Shown here piece by piece: positions 24,401 through 35,500 of a stretch of DNA of 64,000 nt. Both the position numbers and the translations under genes were made by a program. Numbering within the stretch: the stretch's first letter is position 1; each line of letters begins with the position of its first letter. Location: positions 6,324,001 through 6,388,000 of the forward strand of contig OU612068.1 of NCBI GenBank assembly GCA_914767715.1, read 5' to 3'. This DNA is from Membranipora membranacea (Eukaryota > Bryozoa > Gymnolaemata > Cheilostomatida > Membraniporidae). A model generated the notes under the pieces. It saw only the letters and a list, made by a program, of their open reading frames with translations, was not told the DNA's origin and did not search any database.

Positions 24401-27400
24401 ATTATCAGTAGCAAGGAAGAAAACCAGTTTGTCTATGAGATAAGAACATAGTTAATTATGTTTTGATACAAAGCTCAATAGCTAGCTACTGCCAAGAGAA
24501 AAAAATAAATAAATATACACAGCACAGCTTCAGATGTTATGAAGCAGAGTCAGTGATAAGTGCTTAAAATCAGTTAGGCAAAGCAGCTAGAATCATTAGA
24601 AAAGTTTATGGATGCGATGTTTATATGAATGTTTGGCAGTTTTGGTGTTGATATTGCCCTTAATAGCACCATGTCTGGTATTGTGAGATTCGGCAAAATA
24701 AAGGGAGAATCGATCTTGGTCTATAGCGGCACTACCAGAAAGCATACGAAAGTACATTTTTTGGTCTGCATTAACACGTCTTTGTGCAAGGGTGTCCCAA
24801 TTAAATTGTGTCATGAGCTCAGTAATATGGTCTCGTTTTCTCTTACAGTGTGTCCACCTGAAGGCCTTTCTATTTATACCTTCTATGATATTGATGTTTT
24901 TCAATTTAAATGGAGACCAGGTGTGGGTCGCAAATTCTAGTATAGGGCGACAGACTGTTTTATAAGCTATGGCTCTGGTTTTACTTTTAGCCTTTTTTAG
25001 ACAGTGCATCAGCATGTGTAATGATTTATTAGCTTTTGAGCAAATGTTTATTATATGTTGATCCAATGACAGTTTATTGTCAATCGTGACACCAAGGTAT
25101 AGTACTCTGGCAACACATTGTAAGGGGTCATTATTCATGCTGTATTGTGACACTAGAGGATTAATAGTGGAGCGTTGAATTGTCATATGCTCACAATTTT
25201 TTATATTGAACTTCATCTGAGAACTGTCTGCCCAAGTTATAAGATGGTCTAGGTCATTCTGAAATAAACTAGAATCAGCAGGTGCTGTGATTGGTTTGTA
25301 CAACAATCATGCAATACTATTTCATTGACCCATCAATGACAATAAATTTCTCATTTGTCAAACACTGATTTACAGGGACCTTACTTCAAACCAACCGTAT
25401 CTAATACTTTAGAAGACATAGCTGAAGAAACTGCTGAGCTGGACTCAGGTGAGTTCTTAGTTCTCTATTATGACATGCTCGTTGATCCCTGTAATACTTT
25501 GTGGGTTCGTTCTTTACTCTTTATACATGCTTTGGTACATTTTTACCTAAGTATGTTAACTCTGCGCTCCTCGCTGTTGGCTCTTATTGCAGGTGATGCA
25601 ATTCAAGGCATATAAAGTTCAAAAAAAGATCATAGCATCATTTTGGATAATACAAAACAGATCATCATCAAAGTTACTTGATGACATGAAGTATTTTATC
25701 CTATTCTCAATATTATTCTTCAGAGTTAGACCGACCTGTGGAGAATCGACCATTGCACCACAGTGACAATACCACAGAGCATGAGACCTCAGTACCCCTC
25801 TTACCTGCTAATCAGGGCATTATTACTCAAAAGGTTTGATTCAGTATCTGTCTTCCAAGGCTCTTGCCATCGCCTTAGTGCCTAGTAATCTTTTTTCAAG
25901 AGACCATAATCTACATCTGTGACCAAAAGTTGAATGCTGTTTGGAAGTAATAGAAATATCCAACTAAAAGTAGTGCCTATAAATGGGTCCGAAGAATAAT
26001 AGTAATAATAATAAAGAAATAGCAAGCTATCAAAGTGATGGGCTGCAACAGTTGGCAGCAAGGGGTCAGTAGGAATTTTTGTTGTGTGTTTGATAATGGC
26101 CAGTCACCTTAGCCATAAAGCAAGCTATAAAAATACAAAGCCCTCTCAAGTTGTTGTACATTAAAAATGCAGTAAATACGTAACGATGTGGTTAGATGAC
26201 CAGGTATGACACCATTATAAATAGCCTGTTGATTTTAAAAGTACTGTATCGCTTTCAATTTCCTCCATTTACCTTATATTTATCTGCATTTATTGTCCAC
26301 AGAAAATAGAGTCAGACGTATTTATCACAGTGCAGTCCCTGAAGCCTGGTTCACATTTCGTAAGTTTAAATTTACATATATGTTACAACATCATCATGGT
26401 GACGGATAAATTACAAATGTTCATATACTTTATTAACTTATGTCTTGCCTGGCCATTTTCTTTTCAAATTTATTATAATCATTCAAATTTCAATATGAAA
26501 TGTAACCATGAAATGTAAGATTATTTTAGTTTGGAAAGTTACATTCACGGTTGACAATGATTATTTAACTTCTATGCCAGTATTTAACACTCTGCACATC
26601 ATGTCTTTCCAAAATTATCCATGGGTGCATCAAGGAGTTAGAGCGAACAATATCATACTTTCAGATCAGGTAGTTCCGGATATTAGCAATTTTTGAACTA
26701 TATCTTGACTTTCATAGAAAAATGAGGGATATTGTCTTGTTACTCAAAACAAACACAAATGTTACATATCACTCAGCACTGCTAGATCGCCTCATTCTGC
26801 AAAGATGAACCTCACTCATAAAATGAGGCCTTGCTATCTTACATTGTGGCAACAGGCTGGGTATAGCTGCGAGGAACACTGTGCATTTGAGAATAAATGA
26901 TTGATGCGCTAAAATTATGTGCTGTTTGTCACGTTTTGCCTGGCAGCGTCAGCTCAGCATGCTTTCAGGCAATCCTCGATAGATCAGGATTATTGGGAAA
27001 TTCTGCTTTAGGTTATCTCGGATTATGCAATATGCCCTAAACCTGGTGTTTTGCCCTAATATTTTAACAACAACAGCCGCATTCTGCAGAAATTCCGGGA
27101 CTGTACTGCAGTTGCTGACAGACGGGCTACTGAATAATAAATTGTTTTGATTTTGTGCCGAAGCTGATCAACAGCTATGTTTGACTTTGAGCCGTTAGGT
27201 AATCACGAAAACAGTCCCTAAACTTCATACCTAGACAGCAGGTATCATATCTACTAAACGACTGGTCAATAGGGGAAAGAAATACTACTCAGGTAACTGG
27301 GTTTTTTTTCATCAGAAACTCTATGCAACATCAGCAGACAGGCATTTATAAATGAAGCGGCAGTACAGACAGCAGACCATTTTGTTGTGACAAGCATTTT

Positions 27401-30400
27401 AGCCCGTATGGTCTGGAAAACAAAGCTGTAAAACCTCGAAATATGACTCCTTTTGATAAGCAGGACTTAAAAGACATAATAGTATCAAATAGCAGCCTCT
27501 GATGTTTATTGACAGTAGTCCGACGCATTCTTAATTATAGGGTTCCTCGTTTCTGAATTTTTTTTGTAGATGAGGCTGCTTTGATTTGCTTGGAATGCCT
27601 AGAATTTTCGTTTTTTTATGGTAGTGCGTAGAGAAAATTAGTTGAAACAGTACAAAAAGTTGTTGATATCACTTGTATAAATTCAAAACATTTGTTGACT
27701 CCATCATAATCATAATCACGATCCCAGAACGACCACACATCAATGTAGTTCACTACTAGTCTCAAACAGAAATTCATGGAATAATGTTTTGCAAAACAAT
27801 CCATATCTGGATATGATAAGATCCGCCAAGATTCTGCTCCTCAGAAGAAAAAACTATTATGGCAATACAGATTTATTTTGATACTTTTATTAAAAAAATT
27901 GTTTATATTAGATAACATTGAAAAATTCATGACATTATCTAGAACTCTATTATTTAGAAAAAGTTTTCAGATTATTTAGAATAATCTAACCACGAATTTG
28001 CACAAAATAAATAATCAGGAAATTTAGCTGATTATAATCTTTTGCACAGTTTATAGGATATCTCATTACCTGTATTTTATATAACGTCGATCCATGGTAA
28101 ATACATTGTTATGTTTTAAACAGGGGCTGATTCAGGCAATATCTGACAACTTCGCACAGCCCTCACTCAGTTTGGTGAGCCATGGAGCAGAATGTATTCT
28201 CTTACATAAAAAGTTCTTCTTAGAAATGGCGCCGCTTAAACTTCTTGACAAACTTAGGGAAGAGGTTAGTACCATCACTTTTTGGTTAAATAAAATTAAA
28301 TAATTATACGCAAATTATAAAATTAAATATTTCACATAAAATTTTAACAAATGATATCCATTGTTACTTACACACTACAATATACATATTGATTCGTTGC
28401 AAAATCACTTGATCGGTTAATCATCTTTCAAACTTTTTGTAGGAGGATTTTTATCGTTTTATTTTCTTACTTCATACATCACATCCACATTGTAGGCAGA
28501 ATTCTATCTAAATTGAGGTAGCCTCGACTTTTAATGCTAATAAATCTGAATATTAATGAAAGAGTGTGAAATGAAGTTTTCAATTAGGAAAAGAAAATCG
28601 AAAAAAAATCTGACTAAATCTCCAGTTAGTCAGCAAAAAGCGCAGAAGTCACAATCAAATGTGGGACATTTCTTTCTCTGTGACATCCCTTCAAGGACGG
28701 AAGAATTCTTGCTTTTATGAGCTGAATTGTCTCTTGTTTGAACAAGTGGAAAAGTTCACATGATTCTCCTGATGTCAGTCAAAAATGGCAATCAGCACTT
28801 TATCCATGACCGATTATGACATCATTTCTTCTTGCCTGGGAAAGCCATTGGCAGTAAGGTGTCTGCACATTTCCTAGACTGGGAATCATTCTACCTTGAG
28901 GCGCGACATTAGCGATATTAAAAATTTAACATTGTAACCTATAGGGAATTGTTTGGGAGGTTATGCACCCCCAATCATCCCACATCTCAGCTCACACAAT
29001 GGTATGATATGTGAAGTGAGAGGTCTGTCTGACCACCTGACATCTACCTGTTGGGACTGAAAAAAAGTTCATTTGGCACCTTGAGAAATAGGCAGAGTTT
29101 TGACATCCAGCGTGGGTTTAGTGTCTCTACAATAATTGCATCTTACCTGCTCTCTATTGGTGTAGTGATTTCAGATTCACGTTTCTTCTATATCCCACAT
29201 TACCCAAGCGCTCAATTGGACAGGACATGTAAAACACATTCCCACAATGTAACTGTAATCTCGAATTCCCATGAAGATTAATTTCAATCTTACTAGTTAA
29301 TATCACTCACCTGACCTAATTTAGAATTTCAGAATAGTGCATTGTGGGATACTCTTCAGGCAGTGGTCTTTTCTCAATGAATGCAGAATTCATTGATATG
29401 AAGCGACCTGCAATCGGACAAATCAATCTCATTCCTCATGCGTAAACAACGCAAACTGAACATATTGTATCAATGTCCTGAAAGTACAGATGCACTGATA
29501 TGTTTGCAAAAATAGCACCCACACCCACACAATGAACAGGACAAGCTATTAGCACAATCCATCTTTCCTTCTTACACAGGGTGTTTCATTCATGACGCTT
29601 TGCCTGCATCAATATCATTCAAACTTTCAAATTATATCCATCTACCTCTCACCTTTGATTATACTGGACGTATGTACGCGTGCGTGGTACCTAAATAAGG
29701 ACGGCTCTCCGCTGGTATTTGCTTGTTTTGCTCAAGATTGCTGAAAACTGGTGTCCAAGCGGAAGTTGTCTTCTTTTACAAATATCTTTAAGTCAATTTT
29801 GCTTCTGTAAGCGGAAAATTCAACTCAAATTGGTTGGTAACAATCGCTAGCGATGCTAAAACACCAGCAATCTTAAAATCGATGATAAAAATTGTTCAAA
29901 ATCTTCGTAAACAGTGTCTTCAAGGCCTAGATTATAAAACTACAAAGGAATGTGATCCCTTTTTCCACACTAGCTCACCAACAGTTGAGCTTTTGATAAG
30001 TTTGGAAGATGAGATCTATAAGACCACACAGCACTTTTCGTTTTTTTGCAGATTATGCCCAGGCCCGGCCCAGCAGTAAAATATCATTTTATTAAGAAAA
30101 ACATGCATTGTTTATCTCGCTTGAGCTAATAATACCTAGGATATTTCTTAGATCAGCAGCCAGACTTCATAGTTGTAAAACCCAAAGAATGCGATGTGTG
30201 CACTTTTCTCAACAACAACAATAATTAACGAGCATCATTTATAATTATAATTGTTGCTCTTTTTCTGCAATTAGTATAGAAAGTACAAATTTTGACCTTA
30301 GAGTCTCTCTAATAGATAGGACCTAGACCGCATTCCAGGAATTATATGACCTAGCAACGCCATCAGGCTAATTTCTGGAAATGTTAACTAGATTTTTTGA

Positions 30401-30791
30401 TGAGCACTAGGGAACCCTGAAGTTAAATTTGCTGCTAAAAGTAATATTTTACGTTTATCCAGCATTCAGAATAGTCGCAAATGTCACCTTTGTATCACAC
30501 CTTCGTCTCGGATCCTGTTCTAAAAATATGTTATCACACCACCTACTTCTTCTACCCACTGATCTCAATACCACTGCATCATGTGCAGGCATGTGAGAAA
30601 ACAGCTTATAAAAACCAAAAGGTATAGTATATCAAAGCCCTTTTTTTATTTTCCAGCTTTTTCCGTACCCATCGGACGAGAAGCTGCAGCAAAACTTGGA
30701 AGTCTCCATATACTGGGAAAAACATAAACAAGATGTGATTCAAGATCAGCTAACATCATTACGCCTCACTAATTTCCGACATTCAACCTAG
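18437..30791 (+). CDS. Cyclic nucleotide-binding domain protein (CNBD2-like), 780 aa
   Basis: Sixteen coding exons: 18437-18889, 19259-19344, 19908-20016, 20318-20392, 20577-20739, 21246-21406, 21604-21662, 21956-22094, 22320-22413, 22710-22866, 23003-23333, 25376-25448, 25724-25833, 26303-26359, 28124-28264, 30657-30791; 2343 nt, all phases consistent. The start is the first ATG in the open exon; an upstream non-coding exon is possible. Residues 1-150 are basic and disordered; 151-240 are helical and basic. CNB fold 1 spans about 255-352 (REGHTAYSYFYVLSCSG, then FGDSCLMNGQAREC as phosphate-binding cassette, Glu replaced by Asp, Arg kept). CNB fold 2 starts at about 372 (YFKKGSVIVTDS), is broken by about 240 disordered residues, and resumes at 671-740 (SLKPGSHFGLIQAISDNF), where cassette Glu and Arg are missing. 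A role like vertebrate CNBD2 (cAMP binding in male germ cells) is only inferred. Donors of exons 6, 13 and 15 are GTT-type. Confidence 0.85.
23573..24335. repeat. Heptamer minisatellite (CATCTCC)n, 106 units, with higher-order structure
   Basis: From 23573 to 24314 there are exactly 106 in-register 7-base units, then two CATCTCT units and decay. Four units read CATATCC, at 23797, 23972, 24049 and 24224. The spacing is 175, 77 and 175, so the variant pair repeats after 252 bases (36 units). The other strand is (GGGAGAT)n, a G3N4 series able to form G-quadruplexes. The array is in intron 11 of the CNB gene, G-rich on the template strand. It makes long spurious ORFs (MGDGRWE repeats) in all minus-strand frames. 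Confidence 0.97.
24336..25310 (-). mobile_element. 5'-truncated non-LTR retrotransposon (LINE) fragment
   Basis: The minus-strand ORF from about 25306 to 24596 encodes the C-terminal part of a reverse transcriptase of the CR1/Jockey type. Landmarks in order: the LYKPI and DLDHLITWAD region after the lost YADD box, MKFNIKNCEHM, YLGVTIDNKLSLDQHI, and AYKTVCRPILEFATHTW. It has no stop codons over 236 residues, so it is fairly young. A 3' UTR of about 260 bases follows. It ends in a hairpin (GGAGC 24348-24352 paired with GCTCC 24359-24363) and then enters the GGGAGAT array. The endonuclease and the catalytic RT core are missing. It is inserted antisense in intron 11 of the CNB gene. Confidence 0.85.
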
Positions 30792-30919
30792 AATTTCTAC
30801 CTACTACTTTGCCCAGTATACCTCAGACATCTTCATATCCATGCGGAATCGAGCCTGTCATTTTAATACCTACAAAGGTGAAGTTATCGTATTTGGGTTA
30901 TCAACCCACCAAAGAAAGC

Positions 30920-30925
30920 AATAAA
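30920..30925 (+). terminator. Polyadenylation signal AATAAA of the CNB gene
   Basis: AATAAA lies 129 bases after the stop codon at 30789-30791. It is a candidate by position and motif. Confidence 0.5.
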
Positions 30926-32141
30926 TCCTGTGCACCTGCAGTTGTCAGAAGGGCCTCACTTATTCTCAGCTAACCAAACCTCTGATTTGCCTGAAATTTG
31001 CTGATTTGCATCAGTAATTCCTACATAATGTTGCTCTGTGATAAGTATCCATTCGGGCCTGTAGCAATACATCAACTCTTACTAGGGTTTTTCATCATGG
31101 TAAATTCTTTTGTTATGGTAACTAGTAACACTGCTGCCACAATCCGTCCTACAGAGAGATCAATCGGTCATATGGTGCAGTCCGGCTCCCCAGTGTCTAT
31201 GCTGTTTTGTCGTTTCCACTGATAACAATCTCGATGGTCTATTATTTTCTTATTATTCAATATTTTTGTAGTAAACAGGAAAAAATAAAACTTATCTACC
31301 CTCTTATCATTAACTATCTGAACCGAACTCTCCTATCTGCTGTTCTAATCAAGAGAGGGAGTACCCAGAGTAGAAAACTGTGTTGTGTAACTTGTTGTGT
31401 GTTACTAGTAGCATGGCCAAGTTTGTCAGTGATAAATCTAGTAAAACTGTATGTTCTCATATGAGTAAGGGAATCGCAGGGAATTGCAGGAGCAGGAGGA
31501 ACTGTGATACATTTTGCTAACTAACAGCAACCACAACTCAAGGTTGCAGGGGACGTAAACAAACATTATCATATAAAAGATCAACATAATTTTTGCATAA
31601 CAACGTCTTTCTCATGGCTCTCATTCTGACAGTTACTCTTAATCAGGATAAAAAATCTAAACAAACAGGGTACTGCTTGGCCATCTTCATGCAATACGAG
31701 CAAGTTTTTGGATCTGAAGTACTGCCACATATGTTTGCAATGACATTTATGTGAATCGTATATATATATAATACTTTTTGATTTCATAAACTTCATATAA
31801 TTGCGTGGCATTTCTACAAGAGTTTATGTATGAATATCAGGTCAGCCATATCTGACCTTGAAAATGAGGCGCTGTTAATTTATTACTTGGCGCTATTTTG
31901 GGGCTGTTTGGGATTGTAACTAATGAAGCTAAATTACCCTTTAATTAAAACAAGGTGCTGTGTTACAGTGTATTGGAGATAATCTGTTTCAGAGAGTGTG
32001 TAAATGCTCTTTCGGTTATTTCTATATAAATATCTGAACCTAGGGAACTTTGCGTATTGTACCGGAACATTAAAAATATCCATGTTGATTTTATTTTTCA
32101 GTGAATTATTTTTTTAATTTATAACCTAGTTATCATAAACA

Positions 32142-32151
32142 GGAAATTTCC
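32142..32151 (+). promoter_or_regulatory. kappaB-like decamer in conserved promoter block
   Basis: GGAAATTTCC fits the Rel/NF-kB pattern GGRRNNYYCC. The following bases (AACTAGGAAAA) are conserved at the second metalloproteinase, where the decamer is GGAAATCTCC at 41641-41650. Function is inferred. Confidence 0.3.
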
Positions 32152-32325
32152 AACTAGGAAAAACACCTCCTTGGTGCTTTCTAGGAATATCTTACCTGTA
32201 TTTTTAGCTTTGACTTTATAAAATAGGCTACTCATTATAGTCTACATGTATTAATATCCCACACTAATAGCTAAGATATTATAATCTAGGTCAAAATCAT
32301 ACCTGCTCTATGGTTGATAGCACTG

Positions 32326-32334
32326 TATATAAAG
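32326..32334 (+). promoter_or_regulatory. TATA box of the first metalloproteinase
   Basis: TATATAAAG lies 242 bases before the ATG, within a stretch (CACTGTATATAAAGGATCAG) conserved in position and sequence at the paralogue (41849). Confidence 0.55.
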
Positions 32335-32567
32335 GATCAGAGTTGTGGTTAACATCTCATTGTGTTAGCTATCTGATAACACAACGGACCTCAGCGTTGA
32401 AATGTGCTGAGTAGCTAAAACACCAAAAGATCTACAGATAGCCTCTACTGTGGATTTCTAGCTGCGAGAGAGACTTGTTCGTGGATTCTGAAGATATTAT
32501 TGTGCAGTATTTTAACATTCCATAGAATTACGCTTGACATTTACGAAAACATACTACAGGATAAAAG

Positions 32568-35500
32568 ATGAAGTTGGCTATATTTTTCCTTTATACATTG
32601 TTGGCTCTGGTACAAAATGTTCCATTACACTCGGAAAACTCTCTGGCTGATCGGAGCAAGGTATGTTAACCATAACTTTACCAGAAAATTAACCCTAACT
32701 TGTTCATGTCTAACACCTTGCTTTGTATGCATGGCACCACATGAGCCTTGCTAAGCATCCGGTTCAGTCTACCCTTTTGCAAGGTGGATATGCATTGGAG
32801 GTTATTGTGTCCATTCATGAAAATAATGTCTCTGATAATTTCAGTAAGTACACAGTATCATGAACAATTTAATCAGCGATGATGGGTCCTGATAGCCGTC
32901 ACTATCAACAAACTTCATCATGTCTTCCTCTCTGAAGCCGATCGACACTATTTTTTACAGGTTTTAGATTACTTCACAGAGTATGGATACCTAACTGAGA
33001 TGATAAAGAACTTTCAAGAGATGGCTCGGATTCCGCAGACAGGTAATTTCTAAGCGATGATAGCTCTGACAGATCCATCATAGCATACTTGCTAGATGTT
33101 AAATAAGCATATCAAAACAGCAAAACTCCTAAATTCTTTTGATCAAATGTGGGCTAATGATGTAAAGGATATTCTTGGGGCGCTGAGGCATTTATTTTGT
33201 GGTTTCGTGGATCACCATAATATATAAAAACCGTTATCAGGCCTGGATATTCGGACCAATTAGGCTGAAATAACGTCGCTCGTATCTATGAGTGATATTT
33301 ATATTGTCCCAGTTCCTGTTCCTAGCGTGCTTTTGTATTCATTCTGGATAAATAATAACAACTTGCATGTCCACTCTCTCTTCTCATGACCCTATAGTAA
33401 CTACCCTTTAAATCGAGGAGACTGTGGACTCTGTTTAACACATCCACAGTCTCCTAGATAGATCCACAGATTCCCAGACCAAAACAGGATTTTGGTTTTT
33501 GGAGATTTCGATAGATGTATCAGGTTTGAGATGTGATTAGGATGTTTTATTATGCTGCATAGCATGCCTATTTTGAATTACTGGACTAATAAGTATTTTT
33601 AGCCAAATACTACAAATTAAACACTGCATGATTGACACATCGTACTTTCCTGCTATTGGAGGCAGATGAATTAATTATCACTGCATGTGTTTTCCAGCAG
33701 CATGTAATTAAAAATGAATTTGACACATCATTGTTAAAAAGACTGGTAAAACTTTTACTGGGTCTGCAGATTTTGATCAATGAGATTTTCTTTATTTGAG
33801 CCAGTCAAAACAAGGATCGAGTTTCATAGTCGGGTCACTAACTGGCCCTTAAAACCAGTATGATTTAGTCACAGAGATTCAGTATAGCATTCCTTATTGT
33901 CAAACAGCTGACTCCATCTAATTCAATTTCAAATTGCTGCTGACGGCATACAAGTAGAATAATGCCCCTGGATCATTCACTGGTATTTTGGCATCGTCAT
34001 TCAGTCAACCCCCGGATTTTACACTTATGTCCTTCTTTCTTACACAATTTTTACTGATGATGTCATGGCCGATTAGTAACATCTGATATACTCTTTTTTT
34101 AATTTGTTTACATCTCTGTTTACAGGTTCCCTAGACGAGCAGACGTTAGAGATGATGAATAAGGAGAGATGTGGGGTGAGAGACTCGGTGAAAAGATCTA
34201 AGTCTCAACGTCAGAAAAGATACGCACACGCAGGTCTGATTATTATGTGCTCCCTCCTCCTCCCTCGATCTGGAATTTGCCCATGAATATGTACTTGAAC
34301 TCTTCCCCTCTCCCCCCTCCCAAAAATTAATGTGAGACTTTTTGTCGCTTTAGAAGTTAGGAGATTTTATCCTACACTATCACAAGACAAATACATTTGT
34401 TGACCCATTTATCGCCAAGGTATAGATCTGGTCTACCTAATGCTAAAGCTCTACCCAGTTGCGTCCATTAAAAATTGTCCTGTCAGATAAAACAGGATTT
34501 GACTGTGTCCAAGAGTTCATAGGGAAGATCTTGCTTTTTTTAATATCAAGATTGGTTCCTCACTCATTTAATTTGTGATGTACTTTATTGTTATTGATAA
34601 AGGAGCCTTGATCGAATCTTCAGTTTATTTGAGTTCAATTTTTTAACACTCTGAGCTGAGGTGCTAAGTTTAAAAGTTTAATTTAATACCCTGACACAAT
34701 CACCTCATGACCATACTGCTCCCTCCCAGGTATTTTTCATGCGCAAAACAAGTAGAATCTGGACATTTTCCAAAATATGCAATTTCATTTATGTGAAGTT
34801 CATTCTGCGTTATTTTGTTTACATGGATCGAATGCCAACTTTCACTTTCCCTCTCAGTACGAATCATCAGTGATGGCTGTGCATCACCTCTGAAAATAAC
34901 AATATCCAAAACTTTGACAGTTTTGATTCAATGCTTTCGATTGAAATTTTAGATTCTAAATGGGAGAAAAGTTACTTGACGTGGAAGGTTACCAATTTCT
35001 CATGGCAGCTTACACACAGTGAAGTTCTGGATGTGTTGAATCAGGCATTCAAAGTCTGGTCTGATGTGACAAACCTCCATTTCCAGTATGTAGAAGAAGG
35101 AGATGCGGATATTGAGGTCAGCCATGTTTGTTGTAATGCCTAGCTCAGACCATTGTGAATCTGTTCTGTGATAGATATTTACACTACGGAGTATTGGCTT
35201 CTTCACATTCTGTTAAAGGAAATTGCAGGCTTAACCATAACGTGTTTTACAACATAGATCTAGAGACTTCAGCTTCACCTCAAAAAAAAGTAAATCTATT
35301 TTTGGAGAGGACAACTTCACATAATAAATCAACTCGACATTATTTCTATTCAGGTTCGATTTAGTCAAGGAAGTCCCAAAGATGGATACAGATTTGACGG
35401 TGCAGGAGGAAAGCTTGCTCATGCTTCTTATCCTCCACAATCATCTGATGAGTTACAGGGAGATATGTCAGGCCACATCCAGTTTGATGACTCTGAGCCA

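Larger units (their letters stand above)
30926..32567. other. Intergenic region upstream of the first metalloproteinase
   Basis: No coding exon seen. The right half (from about 32120) is homologous to the region upstream of the second metalloproteinase and holds its TATA box and a conserved upstream block. A short (TA)n tract lies near 31760. Confidence 0.5.

Noticed and set aside
24629-24940. Plus-strand ORF of 103 aa
   Set aside because: Shadow of the LINE reverse transcriptase frame on the other strand.
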